Source of the DNA: a virus
Direction: 5' to 3' (one strand)
DNA length: 64,000 bases
Virus record (IMG/VR): IMGVR_UViG_3300049846_001037
Span: 124,001 to 188,000 of that record
Shown here: positions 26,198-34,662 of the stretch, one piece after another
Layout of the letters: each line of letters starts with the position of its first letter
Numbering within the stretch: position 1 is the stretch's first letter
Made by a program: the position numbers and the translations under genes
The notes under the pieces: generated by a model
What the model was told of the DNA's origin: nothing
What the model saw: the letters and a program-made list of their open reading frames with translations, nothing else
The model's database searches: none

Positions 26198-26274
26198 ATA
26201 ACTAAAATAGAACTTTCTCAATATAATACTTTTCTATAAAAAAAAGCCTATATTGAAAAAGTCTATTTAGTTAT
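26198..26274 (-). promoter_or_regulatory. Large inverted repeat enclosing a class-two promoter
   Basis: Arms 26198-26225 and 26249-26274 are inverted copies of about 26 bases, with two single-base gaps and one mismatch. The loop holds the T8-ATAGAAAAG element; 12 bases from its first A lies TATATT inside the arm. The transcript of 25488-26177 probably starts here. The dyad could be an operator or, if read through, a long RNA hairpin. Confidence 0.6.
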
Positions 26275-26278
26275 ACTT

Positions 26279-26884
26279 TCATTCAGCGTTACGGCGGCCA
26301 AATGCTGGAGCCTTTTCAGCGGTCTTTGCAGCCACTCTAGGATCAACATTTTGCAGTCTTTCAATGACGGCAGCAGGAGGAGCCTCAACAAACATGTTGG
26401 TTATCTTGCTCTCGTCCTCAGTCGTAACCTCAGAAACCTTTATTTTGCCCTCAATTGCAGCAACAAGCGGGTCATTGGCGGCTGACGCACCACGGGCTTC
26501 CTGTGGGCTGACTGCTTCCTTACCCTCTTGCTCAAAGTACTCCTTCGTATATCCAACGAAGATGCCATTGCTGGCCAAAAGGTTCTTGGTAATGTCGCTG
26601 ATGCGGGCCTCGGTCTTGCAGAAGGGGCAGCGAACCTTATTGTCGTTCTTGTCAACCTCAGCGCTGAACGACTTCTGGCATTGCTGATTCTCGCAAGATG
26701 CCAAAATGCCATTGGGAGGAAGAACCAAGTCGCTCTTCTCCAAGATGTCCCTTCTATCCTTCATCATCTGCTTGGCAAATGACGTTACAGCAACCTCACC
26801 CTTACAGGTGGTGCAGATAACCTTGTCTGCATCTAGATCCAACTTGGCTTCTGAGGTGCCGCACTTCTCACAAGATACTATCAT
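26279..26884 (-). CDS. Double zinc-ribbon protein, 201 aa
   Basis: Two zinc ribbons: CEKC...CTTC (residues 5-30) and CENQQC...CPFC (about 64-93). A helix-rich part follows, with a polar Ala/Glu-rich end. The layout recalls the protein at 16395-17093. Function unknown. It lies 12 bases after NusG and may take part in transcription; this is inference. Confidence 0.75.
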   Translation of the reverse strand: MIVSCEKCGTSEAKLDLDADKVICTTCKGEVAVTSFAKQMMKDRRDILEKSDLVLPPNGILASCENQQCQKSFSAEVDKNDNKVRCPFCKTEARISDITKNLLASNGIFVGYTKEYFEQEGKEAVSPQEARGASAANDPLVAAIEGKIKVSEVTTEDESKITNMFVEAPPAAVIERLQNVDPRVAAKTAEKAPAFGRRNAE

Positions 26885-26896
26885 GATTTTCTCCTG

Positions 26897-27442
26897 TTAT
26901 ATTAGTTCTAGCTGTGATATTGAGAGAACAATGCTGTTGATGTCACCGCTAAAGAACGATGAGCATATCTTGACCTTGGTCTCTCTATTTGTTGCCTTGT
27001 GTATTTCTTGAACGATACCCTCAAAGCCAGAGAATGGACCATCAGTTACCTTGACCCGATCCTCTATCTTGATGTTCTCGTTGTTTTCCTCTGCTCTATC
27101 ATCGTGGCTGGAAATTTCCTGTAACACTACCATCATCTCTTCATCGGGGACGTGAGCATACACTCTGCGTTTCTCTTTGACATCAGCCATATTCAAAATG
27201 CCTGGTATCAGAGATACAGTAGAGAAGACAGTTTCCTTGTCCATGTCTTCACATGCGATGAATACGTATCCAGGATATAGCTTCTCAGCGTAGTTGTAGA
27301 GCTTATCCTTGTAGAACCTACTCTTCTGAGATATGGGAACGATGACCTTCTTTCTTACTTCCCGTAACGTCTCAGTAGTCTCTATCGTATTCTTGATCTT
27401 CTGTTCAAACCCGCTTGTAATGTTTACAACATACCAATTCAA
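26897..27442 (-). CDS. nusG: NusG-like transcription elongation factor
   Basis: 181 aa. The NGN domain begins MNWYVVNITSGFEQKIKNTI and contains KLYPGYVFIAC, the usual NGN core; the C-terminal KOW domain has DRVKVTDGPFSGFEGIVQEI. It would bind RNA polymerase and alter pausing, termination or coupling to translation. Phage NusG copies are uncommon; with the sigma-like factor it suggests that the phage reshapes host RNA polymerase. Confidence 0.88.
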   Translation of the reverse strand: MNWYVVNITSGFEQKIKNTIETTETLREVRKKVIVPISQKSRFYKDKLYNYAEKLYPGYVFIACEDMDKETVFSTVSLIPGILNMADVKEKRRVYAHVPDEEMMVVLQEISSHDDRAEENNENIKIEDRVKVTDGPFSGFEGIVQEIHKATNRETKVKICSSFFSGDINSIVLSISQLELI

Positions 27443-27457
27443 GTGTAGTCACCCCGC

Positions 27458-28753
27458 TTATCTCTCCCTTCTCTTCATACCTGGTATTTGGATGGGATTA
27501 TTTTCAACCTTCTTGGGGGCGTTTGTTTCGCCTCCCGATGTGTCTATCGTAACATTAATTGACGGTGTGTTCTCAACAGGCCCATCGAGGCTAGAAACAG
27601 TCTTTCTCTCAATCTTCTTGGAACCAGGAGTGGTATTGAAAAGACCTCCAACGCCACCACTGCCAAAGTCAACATTGATACCATCATCAAGCCTATTCTG
27701 CTGGGTCTTGATCTTCTGGTATCCCTTCCTTACACTTCTCATCATCTCATCAATGTGTTCACTGGGCAAAGCAAGTCCATTGAAGAGAACGTAGACTCGC
27801 AGGAACTTCACGCTCTCGTCGTTGTAAACACCCCTAAAAAACATACCGCCGTCCAGATACGAGCTAACGTGATCAAAGACGGCGTTGATGGCCTTGGCTG
27901 AGTCAACGGTTTGAAGCGTCTTCTCTGAACCAACTATGATGACTCCGCAAGCGGAGGCTGTTTTGAGGTCGAAGCCATCCATAAAGAAATGCTTGGCTAT
28001 GTTGTCGCTGACGGTCTCAGGCGTAAAGTCCTCGGCTATCTCAAAGTCTCCAATGGCGCAAACGCCACCAGTGCTTAGGAGTCTCTTTAGATCCTGCCTG
28101 TCGAGAGCAGACACATACTTGGATGGTTTCTGAGAGTATTCGTTGAACTTCCTGATGACCGAAACGATGGCGCTGTTTAGCGGTCCCCAGAAGTTTGCAG
28201 CCGTGGGAGCGAACTCATCTACGAGCTTGTTGTTGTCAACTACGATGAGTGGGCTAATGGCTGCTTGCTGGGCGTTCTGATGGATTTCCTTGAGGTTGTC
28301 TAGAGCGTTGACGAACACGAGGGTTGATTCATTCATGAGTGGCAGCGTATAGATTGCGCCTACATTGAGACCCAATTCTGCGGCTATCTGCGAGACCACA
28401 ATACCAAGTCCGCCACCTGTTCCACCACCGCCACCAATGCAAACCAAGACCTGCTCTGTGTTCTCGTTGACCTTGCTTCGTATGAACTTTGCCACACCGT
28501 CATAAAAGTCGTCGATGGATTTTCTTACAACGTTGGGGTCTTTACCTGCGCCGGTACCCTTTGTGATAGGCACCAAAAACTTGTTGTCTTCGCTGAGTTG
28601 CAGACCATCAAGATCCGCTTTAGCTGTGTTGATTGCTATGACGTTATTGAAGCCCTGGAATGCAAACTCCTGAGCAATGCGGCCACCAGCTTCACCAGCG
28701 CCTATGATTAGAACATTTTTGTTTAAGATAGAATCTACGTCCACTGTCACCAT
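27458..28753 (-). CDS. Tubulin/FtsZ-family GTPase
   Basis: 431 aa. N-terminal nucleotide-binding fold starts VLIIGAGEAGGRIAQEF. The tubulin signature loop GGGGGTGGG is at residues 107-115. Around residue 215 the segment ALDRQDLKRLL has the DxxD pattern of the T7 loop that triggers GTP hydrolysis. The last 70 residues are polar and look like a disordered tail. Large phages use such proteins (PhuZ, TubZ types) to move or centre DNA or the phage nucleus. This one looks closer to FtsZ/CetZ in its first motif. GGAG precedes the ATG. Confidence 0.85.
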   Translation of the reverse strand: MVTVDVDSILNKNVLIIGAGEAGGRIAQEFAFQGFNNVIAINTAKADLDGLQLSEDNKFLVPITKGTGAGKDPNVVRKSIDDFYDGVAKFIRSKVNENTEQVLVCIGGGGGTGGGLGIVVSQIAAELGLNVGAIYTLPLMNESTLVFVNALDNLKEIHQNAQQAAISPLIVVDNNKLVDEFAPTAANFWGPLNSAIVSVIRKFNEYSQKPSKYVSALDRQDLKRLLSTGGVCAIGDFEIAEDFTPETVSDNIAKHFFMDGFDLKTASACGVIIVGSEKTLQTVDSAKAINAVFDHVSSYLDGGMFFRGVYNDESVKFLRVYVLFNGLALPSEHIDEMMRSVRKGYQKIKTQQNRLDDGINVDFGSGGVGGLFNTTPGSKKIERKTVSSLDGPVENTPSINVTIDTSGGETNAPKKVENNPIQIPGMKRRER

Positions 28754-28786
28754 GTTAGTCTCCTTAATTTGTATGACTTCATTATA

Positions 28787-29779
28787 TCAATTATTTTTGT
28801 GTTGCTTTGACTTATTTAAGCTACCCAATATTTTTCTTTCCTTAGCATTGATGGACCTTGGGAAATTGACGTTTAGCCTAAAGTAATGATCCCCTTGTTT
28901 TTTTACCCCATAACCCTTAGCGCATACAACAGTATTGGGATTGGAGCATTCTGGGATTTCTACATCAGCCAAGCCATGTATGGTGCTTGCTTTTACTTTG
29001 CCACCCAATATGCACTGTAAGTAGTCAACATCAAGTATTGAGTAAATATCATTTCCATCTCTCTCATATTTCTCGTGGGGTTTTATCTCTATGTGAAGCA
29101 GCAGATCTCCATACTCACCCGTGCGTCCTTTGGTGTTGCCCCGTCCTGCAGCCCTGAGTATTTGTCCACTGGCAATGCCCTCAGGTATCTTGATTGACAA
29201 CTCTGACTCTTTACGAACATAGATGTTTCCATGACACTTGCTGCACTTGATCTTCTTACCTTTTCCATGACAGGTATCACAGGTCTTTTGAATGGTCACA
29301 AAGCCATTGGACTGAACCTGAACGCCACGTCCGCCACATGTCCCACACTCTTCATAGGCATAGTCGCCATGCTTCTCTTTGTGCGCCTCGCAGACATCGC
29401 AGATATCGTATTGGGCATACCTCACGTTCTTCTCGGACCCAAAGCAGGCCTCAAGAAACTCTATCTCAATGACCGCCTCAATGGTGGGATTGATGGTCTG
29501 AGTGGCTTTTTGCCTACGATAGAGTTCTTCGAATATGTCTTGCGGGGATGGGGGCCTGAATCCATGAGGGAAGCCACCAAAGTCTGGCTGCTGAGGTCTA
29601 TCGGCTTCGCCATCAACTATCTTTTGGTAAGCCTCTGAGATTTCTTTGAACTTGGTCTCTGCGCCAGGATCCTTGTTGATGTCTGGGTGGTATTTCTTGG
29701 CCAACTTTCTATAAGCTGCCTTAACCTCATCTTGTGAGGCACCCTTTTTCAAGCCAAGGATTGAGTAGTAGTCCTTCAT
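28787..29779 (-). CDS. dnaJ: DnaJ co-chaperone
   Basis: 330 aa, complete type I layout: J domain (1-65) with HPD at 31-33; a short Gly/Phe/Pro linker; a four-repeat zinc domain (about 122-190) in which repeats two and three are standard CxxCxGxG and the first is altered to CDVCEAHK; then the two substrate-binding beta domains. It would stimulate host DnaK. It is the only DnaK-system gene seen and lies between the tubulin homologue and DUF2997. Confidence 0.92.
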   Translation of the reverse strand: MKDYYSILGLKKGASQDEVKAAYRKLAKKYHPDINKDPGAETKFKEISEAYQKIVDGEADRPQQPDFGGFPHGFRPPSPQDIFEELYRRQKATQTINPTIEAVIEIEFLEACFGSEKNVRYAQYDICDVCEAHKEKHGDYAYEECGTCGGRGVQVQSNGFVTIQKTCDTCHGKGKKIKCSKCHGNIYVRKESELSIKIPEGIASGQILRAAGRGNTKGRTGEYGDLLLHIEIKPHEKYERDGNDIYSILDVDYLQCILGGKVKASTIHGLADVEIPECSNPNTVVCAKGYGVKKQGDHYFRLNVNFPRSINAKERKILGSLNKSKQHKNN

Positions 29780-29794
29780 ATTTTACACCCACAT

Positions 29795-29832
29795 AAAAAA
29801 GCCCAAGGCCACCTTGATGGCGACCTTGGGCT
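29795..29832 (-). terminator. Strong terminator between DUF2997 and dnaJ genes
   Basis: Perfect GCCCAAGG stem arms (29801-29831) with a GC-rich loop, then TTTTTT on the minus strand. dnaJ begins 16 bases further on. Confidence 0.85.
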
Positions 29833-29852
29833 GTGTATCACATCATTGTTGC

Positions 29853-30062
29853 TTAGTTCTGGGTGCCACCGCCAACGATGTAAACATCGCTCGGCTGCTC
29901 GTTCTCGAAGAACTCGCCGGTCTTGGAGAACTTAGTCTCCCCCAAGGACTCCAAGAACTTATCGACCTTGGCGCACTTCGGACCCTTGATTCCATTGACT
30001 TCGGAGAAGATGTTTCCTTCCTTGTCAATGACGAACTTGATCTTCGCTGTAGTCTTTGACAC
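29853..30062 (-). CDS. DUF2997-type protein, 69 aa
   Basis: Residues 6-40 (AKIKFVIDKEGNIFSEVNGIKGPKCAKVDKFLE) fit the DUF2997 family as I know it: a short beta-hairpin plus GxxC and a helix. In bacteria this family is found next to DUF1257 and an AAA+ ATPase, and all three are present here within 4 kb. Function unknown. Probably co-transcribed with the DUF1257 gene 33 bases upstream. Confidence 0.72.
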   Translation of the reverse strand: MSKTTAKIKFVIDKEGNIFSEVNGIKGPKCAKVDKFLESLGETKFSKTGEFFENEQPSDVYIVGGGTQN

Positions 30063-30095
30063 AACTAGCTCCTTTCTTTCTCGTGAGAGGTTGGT

Positions 30096-30461
30096 TTAGC
30101 CTACGAGCAAGGTCTCGTCGATCTCGCCCTCGATGACGATGCGGCCATCAGGAGTGACAGTGGCTTCGGACAATCCGGTGATGCCGTGTCCTGAGCGGCT
30201 GTTGATCTCCTTGTAAAGCTTGACCTGAGCGTACATCTGGTTGAGCTTGCTGAACAGAGCGTTGGCTCCGTAGCGCTCACCGGCCGAGAACTCGTACTTG
30301 CCATCGGCCAAGCGGGTGGCATTGAAGTTCTCAGTGCCGCTCTTGACGATGAGATCGATCTTGTTGGCGGCCTCGTTGTAGCTCCAGCCCAACTTCTCGA
30401 TAGCCTGCTTGAGAGCAGACAAGTCATTGATTACTGTTTTTACTCTAGCTGTCTGTGACAT
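30096..30461 (-). CDS. DUF1257-type (Ycf35-like) protein, 121 aa
   Basis: The opening SQTARVKTVINDLSALKQAI, the middle GWSYNEAANKIDLIVK and the later RYGANALFSKLNQMYAQVKL match the DUF1257/Ycf35 family. The family's function is not known; in cyanobacteria and other bacteria it sits with DUF2997 and a Ycf46-like ATPase. It has its own promoter at 30504-30531 and a strong AAGGAGG. Confidence 0.75.
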   Translation of the reverse strand: MSQTARVKTVINDLSALKQAIEKLGWSYNEAANKIDLIVKSGTENFNATRLADGKYEFSAGERYGANALFSKLNQMYAQVKLYKEINSRSGHGITGLSEATVTPDGRIVIEGEIDETLLVG

Positions 30462-30493
30462 GGTTCTTTCCTCCTTGGGGGTTTGTTCCCTTT

Positions 30494-30533
30494 TCTTGAT
30501 TCTATTATATTACATTTTTATAGAATATCAAGA
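30494..30533 (-). promoter_or_regulatory. Promoter inside an inverted repeat, upstream of DUF1257
   Basis: Minus strand: TTGATA, 16 bases, TATAAT (30504-30531), with the class-two ATAAAAATGTAA spacer. Arms TCTTGATTCTAT (30494-30505) and ATAGAATATCAAGA (30520-30533) cover both boxes, so a bound repressor would block both. Confidence 0.75.
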
Positions 30534-30551
30534 TTTTTTTTGAGCTTTATT

Positions 30552-31817
30552 CTAAGCTGCTTTCAGTTGAGAAAACCCCTTTAGGCGGTTCTCAACGAAG
30601 TCCTTGTCTATATTATACGTCTTTTCCTTAGATCCTGGTATGGAAAACATCAAGTCATTTAAGACTTTTTCCATCACGGACCTCAATGCCCTAGCTCCTA
30701 TCTTCATAGCCAAAGCATGTTCGACCACTGCATCGAGAGCTTCTTCGGTGAAGTTCAGGGTCTTCTCGTCCATCTCAAACAGAGCCTTATATTGCTTCAA
30801 GACGGCATTCTTGGGCTCAGTGAGAATCCTTCTTAGATCTTCTTTCTTTAGCTCGTCCAATGTGACTAGGACAGGAAGCCGACCAAGGAACTCTGGAATC
30901 AGACCATACTCAATAAGGTCTTCGTGAGTGACCATATGGAGCATTTTCTTCTTCTGTTCCTCTGCCTCTTTCTTGCTCAGGGACTCAGAACCGAACCCGA
31001 TTCCAGACTTGTCCTTGTTCACCCTCGCTTCAATGGTGTCGATGATGTGTGCAAATGCGCCACCACAGATAAAGAGGATTTTGGACGTATCGATGAGAAC
31101 GCTTGGTGCGCCTGGGTGCTTCCTTCCCAGGTCCACCGGAGCATTAGCCATAGTGCCTTCTAGCAGCTTCAACAAAGCCTGCTGGACACCCTCTCCCGAC
31201 ACGTCCCTTGACAAAGACGCCCCAGCACCCATCTTCCTGATCTTGTCGATCTCATCAATGAAGATGATGCCAGTCTGAGCCCTTGCTATCTTCTCTTCTG
31301 GAGTCTTACCCTCTGCTTTCTGAACAAGCCTTGTCAGCATTGTCTCAACGTCATCACCGACATAGCCAGCCTGGCTAAAGGTGGTTGCATCAACGATGAC
31401 GAATGGGACGCTGAAAAGATCCGCCAAATGCTTGACCATGTAGGTCTTGCCGCTACCACTGGGTCCAAGCATCAGGACGTTTGACTTGTCTATCTCCACA
31501 TCCTCAAACTTCCTTGTTTGAGAATGCCTCAGCTTCTTATAGTGATTGTAGACAGCCGAGCAGAGGTATTTCTTTGCCTCTTCCTGACCTATGACGTAAT
31601 TGTTCAGATGCTCCAACATTTCTGCTGGCGTATGCATCTTGATGGTGATGTTGCCTTCTGCTGCCTTTGTCTCGCCTTTGGAAAGACTGACGATGGCATG
31701 CATCTGCTCAATACAGTCATTGCAGACTGCAATCTCACCCGAAGATGTGGAGAGGAGCTGCTTTACTTCCTCAGCTCCACGCCCACAGATAGCACACGAT
31801 TTGCTTGGGGAAGCCAT
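30552..31817 (-). CDS. clpX: ClpX unfoldase
   Basis: 421 aa, full length. N-terminal zinc domain Cys8, Cys11, Cys32, Cys35; Walker A GPSGSGKT; the AGYVGDDVE pore-1 loop; Walker [18 protein letters not shown] (RKH loop); the IGFG segment (ClpP-contact loop) and the [10 protein letters not shown] sensor-2 region. Since the IGF loop is kept, it may dock on host ClpP; no clpP is in the window. Lies 2 bases after the Ycf46-type gene. Confidence 0.94.
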   Translation of the reverse strand: MASPSKSCAICGRGAEEVKQLLSTSSGEIAVCNDCIEQMHAIVSLSKGETKAAEGNITIKMHTPAEMLEHLNNYVIGQEEAKKYLCSAVYNHYKKLRHSQTRKFEDVEIDKSNVLMLGPSGSGKTYMVKHLADLFSVPFVIVDATTFSQAGYVGDDVETMLTRLVQKAEGKTPEEKIARAQTGIIFIDEIDKIRKMGAGASLSRDVSGEGVQQALLKLLEGTMANAPVDLGRKHPGAPSVLIDTSKILFICGGAFAHIIDTIEARVNKDKSGIGFGSESLSKKEAEEQKKKMLHMVTHEDLIEYGLIPEFLGRLPVLVTLDELKKEDLRRILTEPKNAVLKQYKALFEMDEKTLNFTEEALDAVVEHALAMKIGARALRSVMEKVLNDLMFSIPGSKEKTYNIDKDFVENRLKGFSQLKAA

Positions 31818-31819
31818 TC

Positions 31820-33607
31820 TTAGTCCTTTCTGGTGTCCTTGGCGTCCACGAACACCAGTTTGTTGTCGCCCTTCTGGGCGGTGACTTCCTTACGAGCCTT
31901 CGATGAGTAACGAGCCCTGATACCGTCCTTCTTGTCCTTGTCCCAGCCGACCCAATCGTAGAGGTACTCGATGTCTTCCTCTGCGGTCTTGGAGAGTGGG
32001 ATGCCCTCAGCGATAGCCCTGAAGATGTGGGCATTCTTGAGCTTGCTCTTGTTCTCGTTCCAAGCGAAGATCAGAGCAGCCTTGATGGCTTCCTCGCACT
32101 CCGAGTTCGACCACTTATCGGTGGCGGCAGCAAAGCCCTTAACATCGAAGTCGTCTGGGTCATAACCCTTCTTGCGAAGGTGAATCGAGAAGGTCTCTTG
32201 ACGCTCAGAAGCCTCAGGGAGCGAGACGAAGAAGATCTCGTCAAAGCGACCCTTACGAGACAACTCTGGCGGTATCTGCCTGATGTTGTTGGCGGTGGCG
32301 ACCACAAAGACGGGAGCCGTCTTGTCGTTCAACCACGTCAGCAAGGTGCCGACCACACGAGCGGTGGTGCCTGCATCTGACGAGTTGGACGAAGCCACAC
32401 CAGCCAAGCCCTTCTCGATTTCGTCAATCATGACCACGCAAGGCGACACGGCCTCGATGAGCTTGATGACCTCACGGACATTGGCTTCAGACGAACCCAC
32501 AGTCTGGCTGAACACTTTGCCGACATCGAAGCGAACCAGCGGCATAGCCAAGAGGTTGGCAGTAGCCTTTGCGGTGTATGACTTACCGCAACCTGGAGGG
32601 CCGACCAGCATCAGACCCTTCGGGGTATCGATGCCGAACTTGTGGGCTTCCTCGGTGAAGACTGTCTGGCGCAGCTTGAGCCAGTTCTTCAACTCTTCCA
32701 TGCCGCCCACGTCTTCCAACTTAACGTCCGACTCGTAGTATTCGAGCAAGCCGTTCTTGAGGATCATCTGCTTCTTTGACTCAAGCAAGAAGTCAGCCCT
32801 GATCTCCTCGAACTTGACCTGAGATACGGTCACAACGTTGTCGATCTCTGGCAGAGAAAGACCCGTCAAGGACGTAAGTATCTTGCTGACCTCTTCGTGG
32901 GTGTATTCGGTTCTCCACGGAGCGCCTGCAGCCGAGACCTTGGAGGGATTCTTCTCGACAGTCGTCAAGATGGAATGCTGCGAGAGATAGTCCATGATTT
33001 CTTCCCTGGTGGGAAGATTCCAGTCGATGACCGTGACGAGATTGCGCAGTTCAATTGGGATCTGCATGACTGGGCTGACAATGATGAGGCAGCGGCGAAC
33101 CACGCTCTCTTCGTCATCATTGTGAACCACGATGTCCTTCACCTTGCGGACAACACGAATGTCCTTGAGGTGAGGGTGGATGTCCTTGAGGACTACCACA
33201 TGACAGTCGGCGTCATGCTTCTTGTTGGTGGGAACGTTGGTGGAGAAGAAGTTGAGAGCCGCCAAGGCGTCCTTGGATGCGTCATCGTCGGTCTTCTCTG
33301 GAACGACCAAGCCCTCGCTCTCCATCTTGCGATTGATGACGTTGATGTAGTGGTCTTCCTCATGCTCAAGGTTCTTCATGGCAGCATGGAGGGTACCCTT
33401 GGTGCAGGACCACTCGTAGTATCCATAAGTCCTAGCCTGAGCCTTGTCTTTGTTCAGGTTCAGGGATGAGACGCACCTGCGGATATCCTGCATGGTGAAT
33501 CGCTCATCGTTGGTGTTGATGTATATAAGAGACGCACCGGAACGTATGTAATCAACTAGTTCCTGCGACACCATCGGCTTGCGGATATTCTTCTTTGCTT
33601 CAGCCAT
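31820..33607 (-). CDS. Ycf46-type AAA+ ATPase
   Basis: Start chosen at ATG 33607 (MAEAKKN), with GAGGG upstream; a GTG at 33616 is also possible. The N-terminal 230 residues (a degenerate ATPase-like region) precede an AAA+ domain: [14 protein letters not shown], Walker [14 protein letters not shown], Walker [10 protein letters not shown], and [13 protein letters not shown] with the arginine fingers. This order is that of Ycf46, whose genes neighbour DUF1257 and DUF2997 in bacteria. It probably remodels a protein target. It overlaps the radical SAM gene by 8 bases. Confidence 0.84.
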   Translation of the reverse strand: MAEAKKNIRKPMVSQELVDYIRSGASLIYINTNDERFTMQDIRRCVSSLNLNKDKAQARTYGYYEWSCTKGTLHAAMKNLEHEEDHYINVINRKMESEGLVVPEKTDDDASKDALAALNFFSTNVPTNKKHDADCHVVVLKDIHPHLKDIRVVRKVKDIVVHNDDEESVVRRCLIIVSPVMQIPIELRNLVTVIDWNLPTREEIMDYLSQHSILTTVEKNPSKVSAAGAPWRTEYTHEEVSKILTSLTGLSLPEIDNVVTVSQVKFEEIRADFLLESKKQMILKNGLLEYYESDVKLEDVGGMEELKNWLKLRQTVFTEEAHKFGIDTPKGLMLVGPPGCGKSYTAKATANLLAMPLVRFDVGKVFSQTVGSSEANVREVIKLIEAVSPCVVMIDEIEKGLAGVASSNSSDAGTTARVVGTLLTWLNDKTAPVFVVATANNIRQIPPELSRKGRFDEIFFVSLPEASERQETFSIHLRKKGYDPDDFDVKGFAAATDKWSNSECEEAIKAALIFAWNENKSKLKNAHIFRAIAEGIPLSKTAEEDIEYLYDWVGWDKDKKDGIRARYSSKARKEVTAQKGDNKLVFVDAKDTRKD

Positions 33608-34586
33608 TGTTTTCACCCTCTGATTGTTGGAGTTTCTTCTTTGCAGCTCTTTCTGCGGCGAGTCTGTCGCCGTTTGTCACTAAGTCGCAGGTAGCCAATG
33701 GAGCCTGAGGATACAGGTTCTCGTAAACATACTCAAGGTCTTCTGGCTTTTCAAGAACGAACAAGTCTTTTTTGTCGTAATAGCACAACTTGATTTCGCC
33801 ATAGGGATTTACGTAGATCATGTCGTGGCGGGAACAGGCTCCACCAGTCATCCCCATCTCTCGCTGAATGCAGGAGTCCAAATAGATCCTGTCGTTCAGC
33901 ATTGTCATGAGCGTTTCTCTTAACTTGTTGATCCGGTTATAGACGGTCTTTAGTGGCACGAAAAGCGGCTCTTGCATCAACAGATAGATGGTATCAGACA
34001 CATCCAGAATTTCTTCGGCCAGACCGTTGTTGAGCTGCGTTACCATTCCATCGGTCAGCAGGATGTTGCAATTGAGCCTGCCAACATATTGCCTGATATA
34101 CCTGAACGTGTCAAGTGCTTTCTGCTTTTCTTCTGGAGTCCTAGTCACAAAGTCGTTGATGGATATACCCATCAGGGCGATGTTGTTGAAGTCCAGTATG
34201 TCTTTGTATTGGGTAATGAAGTCGTAATTGCAGAAGGTCACGAAGTCAATGCCCACCTCGTTACTCTTCTCCTTCAACCACTTGAAGTAGTAGATGTTTT
34301 TGTCAACCTTCGAGAAGTCAGGGTTCTTCTCAAACTTGAAGTCTGGATCCCGCTTCACGAAGTTGCCCGGCACAGCAACCTCACGCAACCCAATCTTCTT
34401 GGCTACTTCCACCAGACGCAAGAAGAACTCTGGGTCTTTTTCTTTCTTGTTGGGATCAATGTCCTTCTTCAGATAGCAACCGTAACACTCATAGTCGCAT
34501 TGCATCGTCGGATGGATTGAAAGTTGGTGTGGCTTTGGAATCATTCTTCTCACATGAGTTAGGATGTATGTTTTTAACACATCCAT
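33600..34586 (-). CDS. Radical SAM protein with SPASM-like C-terminal cysteines
   Basis: 328 aa. CxxxCxxC at residues 30-37 (CDYECYGC) holds the 4Fe-4S cluster that splits S-adenosylmethionine. The partial TIM-barrel follows; near the C-terminus CIQREMGMTGGACSRHDMIY and GEIKLCYYDK, then another Cys, resemble a SPASM-type auxiliary cluster, which often marks enzymes that modify peptides. First gene of the operon with the Ycf46-type ATPase and ClpX. Its substrate is not evident; a protein partner encoded nearby is an attractive guess. Confidence 0.82.
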   Translation of the reverse strand: MDVLKTYILTHVRRMIPKPHQLSIHPTMQCDYECYGCYLKKDIDPNKKEKDPEFFLRLVEVAKKIGLREVAVPGNFVKRDPDFKFEKNPDFSKVDKNIYYFKWLKEKSNEVGIDFVTFCNYDFITQYKDILDFNNIALMGISINDFVTRTPEEKQKALDTFRYIRQYVGRLNCNILLTDGMVTQLNNGLAEEILDVSDTIYLLMQEPLFVPLKTVYNRINKLRETLMTMLNDRIYLDSCIQREMGMTGGACSRHDMIYVNPYGEIKLCYYDKKDLFVLEKPEDLEYVYENLYPQAPLATCDLVTNGDRLAAERAAKKKLQQSEGENNG

Positions 34587-34601
34587 GATATCTGTGTCAA
34601 G

Positions 34602-34630
34602 AAAAAAGAGACCCAGTTGCCTGGGTCTCT
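34602..34630 (-). terminator. Terminator after the P-loop ATPase gene
   Basis: Stem GAGACCCAG/CTGGGTCTC with a GCAA loop, then TTTTTT on the minus strand. It separates 34663-36255 from the radical SAM operon. Confidence 0.85.
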
Positions 34631-34662
34631 TCTCTTATTAGTGATACTTTGAAAAGTGATAC

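Noticed and set aside
30552-31817. A complete phage ClpXP protease
   Set aside because: ClpX is clear, but no clpP gene is found in the window; host ClpP would be needed.
32897-33469. Plus-strand open frame of 190 codons
   Set aside because: It is entirely antisense to the Ycf46-type ATPase gene and has no ribosome site.
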